Part shown: piece after piece, positions 23,322 to 35,845 of the stretch | Numbering within the stretch: the stretch's first letter is position 1 | How the letters are laid out: the number at the start of each line of letters is the position of its first letter | NCBI GenBank assembly: GCA_910574455.1 | Contig: CAJSYZ010000008.1 | Coordinates: 3,102,707-3,166,706 of the forward strand | Length of the DNA: 64,000 bases | Reading direction: 5' to 3' | From: Trichaptum fuscoviolaceum | Taxonomy: Eukaryota > Basidiomycota > Agaricomycetes > Hymenochaetales > Trichaptaceae | Program-made: the position numbers and the translations under genes | The notes under the pieces: model-generated | Told to the model about the DNA's origin: nothing | Seen by the model: only the letters and a program-made list of their open reading frames with translations | Database searches by the model: none

Positions 23322-25108
23322 TTTGAATTGCTCCATACCAATGCCTCTACAAGTTGTCGTGTATCTGGAACTATCTCTATCAGATTGACTCCCAAGTAGC
23401 TCGTATGTATGGGCTACGAGATGGAGGCATAGGTTGCTATATGCTTGTTACATTGTATCGTGACACAGCAATAGCTAACAGTGCCATCTTTGAAGTGTTC
23501 GATAATATTCAGTCAGCTGTGATGACCTTTAGAAGTGTAGACTTGTAGTATAATCTTGGAAATCAGATGGCAACAACGGCTTTTTTCTAAGTGCTGTACT
23601 TACATGTGCAACGAGAGGTTGGGATCAAAGATTGCCTTTTCGGGATCATGTTGAACGGACTCCGGGAGGTACTAAGTTCCATCATCCTTCATCCAAGGCT
23701 CACTAGCATGAGGCAACGTCAGTCAATCTCTTTCGTTTAATCCGCATTCCAAACTGTGCTCTATCTGAAGTATCAGCCTGCTTTCTACTGTATGTACTCC
23801 TTATACTCCTCCTACCCCAGTGGTCGCTTCCCTTTTATATACTCATGTGGCACATCCACTACGCTAGTTCATCGCCAAATGTGTCACGCATCTCCGAACG
23901 AGTACAATGGTTGTCTGTGCCGAGTGAACGCTCCGACAGAAATGAGCGCGATATACCTACACTCCACCTTGTATCGATTCTCGACACATATGTTAAGAAG
24001 TCCTTCCATCCCGGACCAGCGATCAAAACGAGGCTATTGAATCTCTTTCCCTTGGGAATGTTTCTGTCGAATAACATGATGTGATATGAGGACTACGCCG
24101 CTATAGCCGCGAGGCCGCTGTTTACTTATTCAATACTAATCTTATGTTGGTCGTTGAGTTGTGTTTTTCTAACTCTTTTCATCTCAAAAATCTGACCTGT
24201 GCACATGCTCACTATGCAGGACTCTCTAAAAGTGGCATATAATTCAATGCTCGCCACATTAAAGAGTCATCTCCATCTCCAAGGCCGATGTAAAAGAATT
24301 GTACTCCTGGCTCGAACTGAAGTGAAGTGCTTCGGATTTGGGCTTTTGCCAGTGATTGACCTGAATATGGTGCCATAAGGGGTCGCGATAACCCAGACGA
24401 GCTCGTGATCCGATACGAATGCAACACGACGGTCTTCATAACTATACCTTTGTTTTTTATCCGTTCTGAAGCCTGCCGATACATTCTCTGGGTTTATCAC
24501 AAGGCTGTACTCTCGATCAGTAAGCAGCCGACGTCTTACGAAAATGCTATTACCTCAATCCCGGTACTGAATCACTTTCGGTCCCGCGCCACCTCTTCCA
24601 AGTTCTTGGCAGTCGCATATGACGATCATGGCTACTATGCGCTGCGCTTGCCAGTCGTTGAAACTTTTATGTTGGTATTCCATGATCTGACCGCCTTGAA
24701 CTATACCACTGCCTATCACTCATGTTTATGATGGGGAAAGTAGATCCGTGGAGTGCTCATCTTATGCTTCGTACAGCTTCCGGGGCTGACACGCGGTCCC
24801 ACATTCAGACGTCGAGTCAACTTCATTGGCCAAGATGACTGAGGCTCTCACCATTGACCGGTTGTGGACAGGCACCCGAATGTGACTACCTCGACGGATC
24901 AGCTGGGAACGGATCTCTGAAGAAATATACGCTTGCGTCTATGGCCAGTTGTATTGAGAAGCACAAGTTCAGGCTGTATACCGTGCGATCTTAGATTTGC
25001 GAACGCGGGGGACCGTTGCCCTGCACGGTATATATGTAACGGATATAAGAAGACAGCACTGGAACACTTCATTAGCACTCCACACAAAATCTCTTCTACT
25101 TCACCGAC
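23322..25108. other. intergenic spacer
   Basis: 1.8 kb without recognisable genes on either strand; only short frames lacking conserved features. The ALDH promoter should lie in the last few hundred bases. Confidence 0.4.
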
Positions 25109-26998
25109 ATGTCTGGTCTAAAGCATACCCCAATCGATGAAATCTCAAAGGTACGGAACTCCTCCCTCTCGCTTCTATGTATGGCCACCGTTAACAGTTG
25201 CAAACCACTTATTTAGATCCACGAACAACTTTACGCGACTTTCAAGTCCGGCAAATGTCGGCCACTCTCATACCGCCGTCAGCAGCTGTCCGCTGTTGTA
25301 AAGTTATGCCAGGAAAACGTCGACGCGATCGCCGATGCTCTCTTCAAAGATATCGGGAAGTCGCGCTTTGAGGCCATCGGATTCGAAGTCGCCGGTGTCG
25401 TTGCTCAAGCAAAGGCCTCCGCCGAGAAACTCGAAGAATGGACGAAGCCCGAGCCTGTTAAAGATGTGTCGGATAATTATAAGCCTCTCAATCCAACGCT
25501 TCACAAGACACCGAAGGGCCCCGTTCTGGTCATCACACCCTGGAACTTCCCATTTTCTATCTGCTTTGTGTCCGTTATTGCCGCAATCGCATCGGGAAAT
25601 CCTGGCGTATTCAAGCCTTCGGAGATCACTCCACACCTCGCCCAGCTCCTTGCCGATATCTTTCCGAAATATCTGGATCCTGAGGCGTATGTAGTTGTTA
25701 ATGGTGCGGTCCCGGAAACAACGAAGCTCCTCGAGCTGAAATGGGCACATAGTATGTCTAACTTTCGGCTTCAATACCTATCCTCTATATGGTATTAATG
25801 TAAAACTCTTGCAGTTTCGTATACGGGCAACGGTCGCATCGCCCGTATCGTCGCAGCGGCAGCCGCAAAGCACTTGACGCCCCTCACGCTCGAGCTCGGC
25901 GGAAAATCGCCCGTCTACATCGACTCTGACTACGACATTCAGCTTGCGGCGAAGCGGATTCTCTTTGGAAAGAATACCAATGCCGGGCAAGTCTGCATCT
26001 CTCCGGACTACGTCCTCATCCACCCTTCTAAGCAGGACGCCCTTGTTTCCGCACTCAAATCGCACATCGCATCATTCCATCCATCAGGAGCCCTTACGGA
26101 TGAGAATTACACTAGGATAGTCAGTCCAGCCCACTTTTCCCGTTTATCTAGCTTGCTTGCAAGCACAAAGGGCACGGTAGTCATTGGCGGTGGTAAGGAT
26201 GAGAAAACGCTTAAGTTTGAGACAACAGTCGTTACAGACGTGAAAGATGGAGATTCTCTCCTCAGCGAGTGAGTCCTTACGGCAACCCTTCAGTATTCCT
26301 CTTTTAACCCATATTGTCTTTTATTAGAGAGATTTTTGGGCCGATCTTGCCCATTGTGTCTATTTCATCCGCTGAAGAAGCAATTGACTTCATCAATTCT
26401 CGGTAATAGGATTTAACATCTATAATTTGTACACCACTAATAACAGAGCACCAGTGATCATCCTCTCGTGCTCTATGTCTTCACAGAAAACGAGGCTTTG
26501 AAAACGAAATGTAAGTGTCCCCACCTTTGAATTATCGTAAATCCCTGGCTGACTTCTCGCCTTCGAAGTCATCGAGGAAACAATCAGCGGAGGGTTAAGC
26601 TTCAATGACACGCTTAATGTAGTTCCAGGTACGCAGATCTGGCTTACTATATATGTTGTGCTCCCAAATTGACCGATACGCAACTTTGAGACCTTCCCTT
26701 CGGAGGCGTAGGAGAATCAGGCTGTGAGCATTCATTACACATTAATACTCTTGTCTTCTCTGACTAAAGGCAACATCAGTCGGGGCACAAGGGTTAAAAC
26801 ACGGGTTTAACGACCTCACACATTTAAGAGCCACTGTGGACGTTCCGAAAGAGTAAGACGGGTCTCTTGCTTCCCCTTCGTGTAACATTTATTCAGGCTA
26901 ACCTCTAATATTATGATAGGGTCGAGCAGTTCATCGGCGTTCGGTACCCGCCATATAGTTCTGAGGCTTTGAAGCTGATAGCTGGCGGTGTTCTGTAA
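25109..26998 (+). CDS. class-3 (fatty) aldehyde dehydrogenase
   Basis: The start is 'MSGLKHTPIDEISK', followed by an intron and 'IHEQLYATFKSGK'. Diagnostic elements are the cofactor loop 'VITPWNFPFSICF', the general base Glu in 'LTLELGGKSPVYID', the nucleophile Cys in 'NTNAGQVCISPDYV', 'EEIFGPILPI' and 'LPFGGVGESG'. The C-terminal oligomerisation strand is 'HLRATVDVPKE', then 'GVRYPPYSSEALK'. Seven or so introns preserve the frame (for example, acceptor TTTGAG before 'LPFGGVG'). It oxidises aldehydes to acids with NAD(P). Family members often have a C-terminal membrane anchor, but this one ends soon after 'YPPY' in 'LIAGGVL', so it may be soluble, or a last exon was missed. It could act downstream of the neighbouring P450s, but that is only positional inference. 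Confidence 0.88.
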
Positions 26999-29787
26999 TA
27001 CATATATCCCAACATGTTTTCCCTGTGCAGAGAATGATACTCTTATTATAACGGAGTCTGTTCTTTGAATAATTTCCAGAACTTCTGTACTGCAAGAAGT
27101 GTACTAACGATGACATTATCTAATATCTTCTTCAGTCCACGGCCTGCTCGAGTTCCACCATCCAGGAGCATATGCGCTTTGTGCCCTCATCACAAATGTC
27201 CTTCATTTGCTAGTGACTGCAATTGATATCAGAGCGATAAATCAACCGAGGGTTGTTTGACTTACACAAAACGTTGGCAGTGCTCTCTTACGCTTGCTCC
27301 GCTATCCTCGCGCACATCTGCATCTGTCGACGGCTTTACCGAAGGTTCTTTCTATGTGTTCGAGATGAATCACGCTCGGTGTGTCAGACTTACCGATCTC
27401 CTCATGGCTCAAGTCCATCAAGCGTCCTTAATTTCCCTCATATCAGTCATTCTCAAATTATTGTACCGGCCTACCTGCGAATTCGCTGGTGGTTGAATAT
27501 TATAACGTTCCGATGTGGCTCTCTGTATAGCCTTCGTGGCCTGACAGTCGTAACCCAAATGTTGCTAAACCACAGTCTTTCCGACAAGCGTATCTACGTT
27601 ACATAACATATTGATCGGATTGCGGAGAGCATTGGCATCTGAGCCCAAGGTGATTTGATCTTGGATATGATCCTATTTACTTAGTATCAATGATTCTCGG
27701 ACTTCCCTCCGCACACTGGCAGTCCGAATGGCACAGGTGTAGACGATCTGCCTCAATTACTAGTCGCTTAATTTAAGAACTGGATTAAGGTCTCGGGGTT
27801 TGTTAGCTGATTACTACCATTAGCTCCGAGACGAAAGCTCTTATCGGTCCGTGGTCCACTACGCGCTGGCAATTCATACATTACACTACTACAGTTAACG
27901 GGAAGTACTGTGCAAACGATTCTTGATTAGATGGATAGTAGTCTCCGGAGATTGTACATATATGCAATAACACACTCTAAGTTCTCGGATGATTCGGCCC
28001 TGAAGGACTTCTTCTTTACCTCGGACCTATAAGCTGAATGTACCTGTAGCTTGACCCGGTTGTCAATGCGAAGAAGGTGTAATCTATTAATTACTTAGGA
28101 CATTAACTCCGCTCATACAATTGTCGCGGAGATTGAATTGTAATCTATCCAGAAGTAATTTCGAACATGATGTTGTCTGATGCAGTTTCCATGCGGTACT
28201 ACGTCGGAGAGGACAACCATGGATTTGGATAGGATCTATCAGGTCTCATGATGGGAGGTGTAGCTTCGGAAAAGTAGAAATCGGGAGTGCCAGTTACATG
28301 ATTTCATTAACTTCAGTTTGCGGCGATTGGTAATCATAACTTGAATTAAATGAATACTTGCCTTTTCTGGCGAATACTGCTCAAAAAGGAGCGAAAGGGT
28401 TCATTTTCGTTGACTCGACGCCGGAAGGTTCTCATAACTCAGTTCACTACACTGGCCTTGCTGTTACCGTGCTGTCTGTATTTGCACTAGCTTTCCTTAC
28501 TTTGGAGACAACATTTCCGTATTGCGCGTTCTTTTCGGTCGCAGGTTGTGGAGAAACCCGCAATCTGCACAGCTTCGCCGATTGTTACCTTTGTCCCGTG
28601 ATCGTGCATGGGGACAGTAAATGACGCTCGCTGCGAAACTTGACGAGTACGGACCAGTTCCATCTTTTCCCATCGCATGTTCTGAAGCTTGAATAAGAAT
28701 TAAAGAGCGGCGGGAGACTAATATAACTTCTGTCCTTACTCCTCTCCAACTCCAACTTCTCTCAGTGAACAAACGCTTATCAGGCTCGCCGCACCCTAAT
28801 TTGACTCAGACCGAGTGCTGGCTCTGGGCCCCGTGAATAACTGTCGACGTCATGTGCAACTACGAATGGTATGTGTTTGTCCCCGCGCGTAACTTGCTGT
28901 CGAGCTCGCCTGATTAACTGGGGATGACGAATCATCGACTAATGATTTGCACTCCAGCTTTGGCGATTACTACCGTGGATGTCAGGTCTGTTACCTGGTT
29001 TATTTCCATCGTCGATCGACGTGCTGATCAACCTCCATGTCAAGCACTACGTTGTACGATATTACTCTGGTGAACAGTCCGATTGTTTGTCACCGGATTG
29101 TAAGACGAGTGTTGAACACAAGCACAAGACAGCAAGAAATTGTCTCTGTCCTGCGGTACTTAATTCTTCCAACGCTTGATAATTTATTGAGCTTATTGCT
29201 ATACAGGTGCACTCCGACAACCGTAGAGTTGTGAACAGCTTCTGGTTCAAATGCGACATGTGTATGGAGAACGCAAGGACTTCTCGTCATCGGTAGCGTC
29301 GACGGCTACCCACAAATGCCAGACCATCGCCTGCCTAATACCATTGAATGTATCATCACTGTTAGTTCGCGGTCCACATTGCTCTGTGTATCATAGTCGT
29401 TATCGATGGAGATAAAACATGTACAATGCAATTATGTACTTCAATAATATCTAAGAAAGCAAACTACAAGGCAAGACGCTGGCTTGTCAGACGGAATCGA
29501 TAGCGGAATCGGACAGTGGCAGGAGGCGCCGCCCAGGATCCGAATACAATGAACAATCAGATCTGCAGTTCATGCTGCCGAAGCAACTCTATTTGGTCAG
29601 ATGTGCGGGTGCCTGATTGCCAATCGTCGACTGCCAAGTACAGCTTTTGAGCTACTGCATCTCCGAAACTCCAACGTAGTCTTTTCTAACCTTACAAATT
29701 GCCTTGAGGGTTAAGGGCAGTACTAACAGGCAGATTTTGTCCGTATAATACCTACATAGGAACAAGTTTGGGGTTGTGTGGCTGGTC
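26999..29787. other. 2.8-kb intergenic region
   Basis: The longest gene-free stretch of the window. Frames are short and feature-poor, and no terminal repeats or transposon proteins were seen. One AACTTGAA copy is at 28338-28345. It may hold unrecognised decayed elements. Confidence 0.4.
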
Positions 29788-31594
29788 TCAAAATCGTTTT
29801 GCTCCTCGTTTAATTGGTTGTCTGACACTCCGCGTTATACTCGTGCCACCACCCCTCCCAGCAGGTGCTCGTGAATTCGAAGTCTGAGACTGATTCTTGC
29901 TCCCCCGAGTGTCCGAATCCGAATCGGAGTCTGAAGTTTGTAGAACCTTCGCATTCTTTCCCTTCACCTTTTTCGTCGGCGGTGGGGAATCGGACTCTGA
30001 ATCAGAAGCCGCGCGAGCAGTCACAGAGCGAGAACCAACTAGTACATTGGATTGGGACGCGCCAGTCCGCTGGGAAGAAGGCGAATGAGATTGCGACGCA
30101 ATTGTCCGAATCGCAGACCCGGGTGCAGCAGGCTTGGGGGGAGGCAGGAGTTCCGGATCGTCGTCACTTTCTGTGGCAGACTCGTCTTGGTCAGCTGTCG
30201 GCGCGACACGGCCTTGCAGTATTCCTGCCGAGCTCTCCTGCGTGAGCGCCTGGTTTCGTATCGATCCTTGTAAGATGACTGGAGATCGCGTCTGGGGAGA
30301 CGCTTCCCGCATTAGGGCATTCATATCGGATGGTTCAATAACCACCACGGGGTTTGGCGGGGATCTTTGCAACGTCGAGGTAGACTGCAGCTCTGCGCGT
30401 AGTGCGGCTAGAGGTCCTTCTAAATCTGGTGAATCAACATCCGACTTAATGGGCGCTTGTACATGTCGGATGCAAAGAATGAAATGCACATAGCGGCCTT
30501 GCTCAGCTTCTTGTTCTTCTGTAATCGATAATGTAGCACACTCACTTGGTGTGGGAGCAAAAGCAAAGAGAGATGAGACACGCTGGATTGTCGTGGCGAT
30601 CCGAGGACGCGCCAATGTTTGCCTAAGATGAATGCCTACACTTCTTCGAGCCGTGCGTCCTATTTTGTCCACAGTCTGGCATCATGTCCGAGAGCCAAAT
30701 CGTGAGGATAGCGTGACGGTACCAGATTAGGTTCCTCGATGGAACGTTAAGATATTTTCTCACCTTCTCCAGTTCTGCTTCCTCCAATTCGCTAACGGGA
30801 TCGGCCGAATAGAACGAAACATGAGCAACCGAAATAAGAGGTATGATCAAATGCTTCGAGAGCACATCTGCTGAAGTCTTCGGTCCAATAAGGTAGGTGT
30901 CCCAACGCCATTTAAATCCAGCGTCGAATTCGAACTCAATAGCGAGGTCCTAAAGAGAATCACAGAGGGTTGCGTGAGTGTCAGATGTCGCACAACATTC
31001 AATTAGTTTCGATTACTCAGACCAAGAAGAAGAAGAAGAGAATCCTTACAGCCTCAGTGGAGTCCACGAGCTCGAATGTCGCGTCGGAGATGGAACCAAT
31101 CGTGTGGGCCAAAGAGAGAAGGTTGAGAACCCCGGTCGGCTCTTTCCTTTCAGCGAGGAGGATGTCCGGATTGCAGATCCGCCATCTTCGAAGCGCTTGC
31201 TTGATGGTGAGTACTAGTGCGTTATCACACGAATCAAGGATGGGTATCGTCAGGAATCGAACCGATATCAGCTATATGAAGAAATGACAGAAATATTGTA
31301 TGAAACTGACCTTCGGACCACACGGTCTTTGTATCCGTTATCAAGATACACACCTTTGATTCCTCGGTGATACAGAATTTCTGAAAGTAAAGTTGAACCT
31401 TCATAGGAAGGAATACGCTAAATAATGTCACCCACGAGTAAATAAGGCGCAGATTTCGTGTTGTCGACTTTAGCCAGCCACTCTTTTGACGATAGTGCAT
31501 CGGATATTCCCTTCCTTTCCACAGAGTATTTTAAGATCCATACCACGCTTTAAGGAATGAGAGAGGCACACACCTCATTGAAAGTCTCCATCAT
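29788..31594 (-). CDS. XLF/NHEJ1-like non-homologous end-joining factor
   Basis: Start 'MMETFNE' at 31594, spliced to 'GISDALSSKEWLAKVDNTK', 'SAPYLL', 'VQLYFQKF' and 'VCILITDTKTVWSE': the XLF head-domain pattern. Then come 'ALRRWRICNPDIL', 'AIEFEFDAGFKWRWDTYLIG', 'VLSKHLIIPLISVAHVSFYS' and a coiled-coil-like 'VSELEEAELEK' before 'TARRSVGIHLRQTLARPRI'. The last exon is a long disordered tail, Ser/Asp-rich with 'TSDSDSDSDTRG', ending 'QPIKRGAKRF'. XLF bridges XRCC4-ligase IV filaments at broken ends and binds Ku through a short basic C-terminal motif ending in an aromatic residue; the end here resembles that. The tail is longer than in human XLF. It shares a divergent promoter with the FHA/G-patch gene. 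Exon joins in the head region are approximate. Confidence 0.82.
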
Positions 31595-32150
31595 CGGCCA
31601 CTGTTAGTCCAATGAATTAAGTTTCAAAATATTCCGGAGATTTCAGAAACAGATGCAACATAGGCAGTTGAATTCCACGAAGAGCGGCGTGTCCCTTATG
31701 GTAAGAGTAGGATATCCAGGATTTCTCAAGACAGGTCAGTGCTTTCGCTGTTGGTGCAAAGATTTGCGAGTGGATGTGGATTTCAAGGTTGTGGTCAAAA
31801 ACAACTTCTGAACAACTAGCTGCCAGTGGAAGTCAGGGCCCGGGTTCGCGGGAAAATATTAGCTAGTGCTAAATTTAGACATACTTACTAGTATCCCCCT
31901 TGCATACGTATCCGAATTAGACAAACCATCTTCAACTTGAAAGTTCACCGTCCACCGGAATTCTCTAATTCGCACTTATCTATCTCATTATCTATCACAA
32001 AGGACAATATCTGGGAAGCAAGCGTCTTAGGAAACTTGGAAGGAATACGGACGAACTAGATGGCTGGACAGGCTGCTACCGCAACATCATATTCAACGCC
32101 TTAGGCTATCAGGAGCTACAACTTCGCTATTATACCAAGCTCAAACAACA
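31595..32150. promoter_or_regulatory. divergent promoter region (XLF / FHA-G-patch genes)
   Basis: 556 bp between the two start codons serve both head-to-head genes. An AACTTGAA copy lies at 31934-31941, roughly central. No other element was assigned. Confidence 0.5.
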
Positions 32151-33350
32151 ATGGAGAAGGACAACATTGCATCCCAGAACTGGGGCTATGATCCCTCATA
32201 CGAATGGCCGGGCGAAAACCTTGACGTTGCTTCGGACAATGATGAAGCAGAAGCAACTTCGAAGAAAACCAAGTCTTGTTTTAGACTTGTTGTCAAACGT
32301 TCTTCTGTTCTGTCCACAAAGAGACGAGTGGCCGTGCTAGACGCGTACGACGAAGTACAAATCGGACGCGACGCGACGACTTCCAAGACCATTCCCCGTA
32401 TTCGGCTTAAGGATATGGAAGTGTCGAAGCTGCACGCGACTTTTTATTGGGATCGCGAGAAGGATGTTTGGGCAATAGTTGACATGGGGTCGAAGCACGG
32501 CACTTTCGTGGCGCAAACGTTACAGAAGGAAGGAAGTTCATCGAATAAGTTGTCCGTATCGAACGGCGTCCGATTATCGCCTTCTCGACATGCAAGTCTT
32601 CCTCGGGATCTTCACCATCTAGACGAGATTTATATTGGCAGCACTGAACTTATCGTTCATATTCACTCAGGTGGAACTCCTTGTGAAGAGTGCTATTCAG
32701 AGGTGGGCTGTGATATACCCTTGTTCACCACACCGAATGCACCGCCGCAGAAAAATGTTGCTAGCGCAGACACTGTGGCATTCAAAGCACCAGTGGACCC
32801 TAGAAAAGCTATCACGCTTCTCAAGCGTACATTGTTGTCCCGCCATGCATCAGAGGGCAGTAGTTCTGATTCTGCACATGAGAAGGCGAACTACATAGAT
32901 CGTTCCGCGAGGCGTCGCCTACTACATCCTTATTCACGTCCCGACTCTTTGGGGACGCCTCCAATACAATCATCACCGAGTGCCTCTTCGTCCCGTCACA
33001 CATCACCTAGGATTGCCTCTGCACCAAATTCCACTTTTGTCAATACTCCTCAAGTACCAAGCAGGACTGCTTCGGCCGAGCCCATATCAAACTCGAACAT
33101 TGGTCATCGTATGCTTTCGAAGCAAGGCTGGACTCAAGGATCTGCCCTGGGTTCTGACACCGCTATATCGCTTCCGGATTCAACCAGAACAGCTCTTATA
33201 GAGCCGCTGGCTGTGCAGGCTAACGCTGGTAGGGCAGGACTTGGAATGCGAATTGCCCCCGTAGAACCTCCTACCACCTTTACTTCAGGTGGAAACTGGA
33301 AAGAGGAATTAAAACGGCGTCGATGGGAAGAAGTCCGCTGCAATCGCTAA
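32151..33350 (+). CDS. FHA plus G-patch protein (AGGF1-like)
   Basis: A single exon of 399 codons. After an acidic N-terminus, residues about 45-160 form an FHA domain: 'EVQIGRD' (Gly-Arg), 'VSKLHATFYW' (Ser-x2-His) and 'DMGSKHGTFV' are its phosphothreonine-binding loops. A Ser/Pro-rich linker follows. At about residue 315 a G-patch begins ('NIGHRMLSKQGWTQGSALG'), continuing to 'LAVQANAGRAGLGM'. The C-terminus ends in a basic helix 'WKEELKRRRWEEV'. FHA followed by G-patch is the arrangement of human AGGF1 and its fungal relatives, linked to RNA processing; FHA domains also serve DNA-damage signalling. The neighbouring XLF gene makes a repair link conceivable, but this is not shown by the sequence. 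Confidence 0.88.
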   Translation: MEKDNIASQNWGYDPSYEWPGENLDVASDNDEAEATSKKTKSCFRLVVKRSSVLSTKRRVAVLDAYDEVQIGRDATTSKTIPRIRLKDMEVSKLHATFYWDREKDVWAIVDMGSKHGTFVAQTLQKEGSSSNKLSVSNGVRLSPSRHASLPRDLHHLDEIYIGSTELIVHIHSGGTPCEECYSEVGCDIPLFTTPNAPPQKNVASADTVAFKAPVDPRKAITLLKRTLLSRHASEGSSSDSAHEKANYIDRSARRRLLHPYSRPDSLGTPPIQSSPSASSSRHTSPRIASAPNSTFVNTPQVPSRTASAEPISNSNIGHRMLSKQGWTQGSALGSDTAISLPDSTRTALIEPLAVQANAGRAGLGMRIAPVEPPTTFTSGGNWKEELKRRRWEEVRCNR

Positions 33351-33467
33351 TGTAATGTCCGTATATCCTACTAAAACCAAATTGTCTCAATATTAATTGA
33401 ATAACACTTAAATCCTGCTTTATATCTTTCCAGGTGTCCTCACTCATTCCGAAACGGAAAAAATAGT

Positions 33468-35845
33468 TCACAGTTCAAGAGAAGGAATGGAAAAGCCGTA
33501 TCCGATTGTCCGTCCTTCTGGATCCTTTGGATTGATCTCAGCGCGTATGCTGACGTCCAAAGCGTACCGTCGCGTCGTACCGCTTTCAGGCGTGTTCGAC
33601 GAGACATCGTCGATCCCTCCTTTCTGAGCATGCGCACATAGCATCTCCTCTTTCGCATCTTCCTCCACAGCCTGCTTTGCCCAGAGACCCGCGTGCTCGG
33701 TGATGATACAGAAGTTTCTGCACGGCAAAGTCGTGCGATTCACTGCGTTCGTTTTGCCGTCCGGGTTCTTGTAAAAGATCGACATCAGGTTTTCATCTGT
33801 GTACGCGTTCAGGTGATGCAGCTTGTTTCGCCTATCGAGCATATTCGCGATTGCTTTCGGTGGCGGTGCATTCGTGATTGCACTGGACACGATGTTGACC
33901 ATATATCGCGGATCCTTGTTCTATTTTAGAAGCTCAGATCACTCACTGTCGCTATCTAGGATATCTTGGAGACGAACCTGCGGAATATCCATCGATGCTT
34001 TTGAAAAGAAGCGTCCAACGCAAGCAAGGTGCACATCTCCACTCAAAATCGTTATCCGAACTTGTTTTCGCTTCGCAAATTCTAGAAGTCGTTCTACAAG
34101 GATATTGCGCTCACTCTTGTGAGTACCAGCACACCCTAAACAAGCAAAGTCTTTCTGAGAACACAATGGAATAGTAAATACGATTCAAAACACCTACAAT
34201 GGTCGTTAAGATCATCGAGGAGCTCGGCCGAACCGTCGAATTTGTTGAAGAACCCTCCAGCGATTCCGAACATTTTGTTCAGAAATTTCAGAGGTGAAAC
34301 ATGCTTTGACAAGAATGTCTCAAGCCAAACGAGTCTAGATGGAGACTGTGAACTAGCAATATTCGCATCGACAAGAACTCTTCATACCTCGGATACGCGA
34401 TGGGCACGCCCAGTAGTAAGATCAAATGTTTCGTCCTACCTTGTACGACCTCGTTCTCTAACCGCTCGAACATGGCATCATACGTTGACTCGTAGCAAAC
34501 ACGATCGATCATTCGGTCTGTTCGGCAGTCCAACCCGTAGAACACGATGCGCTTTCCAAACGTTGTGCAGATCGAGCGGCTTGGATGTCGGAGGTATGGC
34601 CCAATCTGTCGGCCGAGCACCCATGACGGGTCTTCTCGTACCTCCCCATCCGGAGGAGTGTGATGTTGGAAGAGCATGTAGTACTTCCAAGCTACTTCTC
34701 CTATACCGAGGAAGATCGGTGTCCGCATGAATCGGTCCAGGTATGATCCATACCCATCCTAAAGATTCTATTGTATATCTGATACTGAAATTCTGATGAT
34801 GGTTAGTCACATACGATAATATCGTGGTCATCGTGAATGTTTATGGCTGCGCTTGCGTGTCAGATAGAACTTTTTTGCCGTATGGTTAACATGCGCACAA
34901 GGTATCGTCGCCGCCGCAGTCTTGAAGGGCTCTTTTCCAAACCAAGCGCAATAGTTTTTCCGGTACCTTCATTAAAATCGTGATACGAAGGTAAGCCCAC
35001 GGTTGGGGCTACTTCAAGAAAGCTTCTCACCATTCATCCAGATCGCTCTTCAGCTTTTTCGTTAAAGGCGTGTGTGTTCGTTTACGCGGAGAAAGTTCTG
35101 TTGCCCAATCCTGTAACGGTCCGCCTTGAGCTCGTACACCATCCGAATATACCTGACATGATATGTCACGGTCAGTCGGCATGTCTCTCTATTTAAGAGT
35201 GCTGTGCGTACTTGATCACCACCCCCGATCATGACATGCAGAGGGTACCGCTCATGGACTAGTAAGTGAAACCCGTAAGTATACGAAGGGTCAGTTTTGC
35301 AGACCACTCACTCCGACGCACTTCCTTCCATAGTACCGGACCTACACCTTCCTTCACAGCCAAGGAGAACCCGTTGCATGAATGGAATAACAGCCGCATG
35401 CTCTCCTCCTTCGCTGGGACCCAAAATGCCGTCTCCAACACGTCTGGCCGCTCGCCACCAGCCGTCACGATGTCGTATTCGACTTTCTGGTCCTGGTCGA
35501 CTAGCGGTACTGCGACGCTGAACCTCCAGAAAGTTCCTTCTGTTTCCTCATCGAGGAACTCAGCATTGGGAGAGTTGTCGACGGCAGGTGCTATGGACAG
35601 TTTGGGTGGTACTCGTCCGGAGGTGTAGACAAGGATAGAACCGTGCCAAATAGACGCTGTGTGGTCAATGTAGGTGTATCTGCGTGGGGCGTTGGGGACG
35701 CGAGGCGCGTCTAATTCAGTGAACTAAGCGGCACGTGCATGGACTTGACCCACCTCAGCAATGGCCCACACAGGATCTCACGTTCAACTTCCATGCCATT
35801 CCCCATGGACACATGTTCCTCATCGTTCAACGAATTTGACACCAT
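33468..35845 (-). CDS. PhoD-like metallophosphatase domain protein
   Basis: Conserved blocks in order: 'ILCGPLLR' in the first exon, 'RRYTYIDHTASIWHGSILVY', 'MRLLFHSCNGFSLAVK', 'HVMIGGGDQ' with 'IYSDGVR', 'INIHDDHDIIDGYGSY' (metal-ligand Asp/His), 'GKRIVFYGLDCRTDRM', 'LLGVPIAYPR', 'SAELLDDLNDH' and 'VRITILSGDVHLACVGRF' (GDVH metal site), ending 'GYGFSIPSLEL'. This matches the fungal PhoD-related proteins of unknown substrate. Metal ligands are intact, so activity on phosphodiesters or monoesters is plausible. About ten introns are needed. The first splice is unresolved: with ATG at 35845, the frame reaching 'ILCGPLLR' does not join the next exon in phase using an obvious intron. It either uses an unusual intron or has a small indel. 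Confidence 0.8.

Noticed and set aside
28358..28624. Short frame with a hydrophobic segment in the 2.8-kb gap
   Set aside because: It begins without an ATG and has no recognisable features.
26999..29787. Possible transposon in the largest gene-free stretch
   Set aside because: No terminal repeats, target-site duplications or transposase, reverse transcriptase or integrase motifs were found by eye.
31240..31275. tRNA-like T-loop (GGTTCGATTCC on the minus strand)
   Set aside because: The flanking bases do not form a T-stem and no acceptor, D or anticodon arms could be drawn; it lies in an XLF intron.
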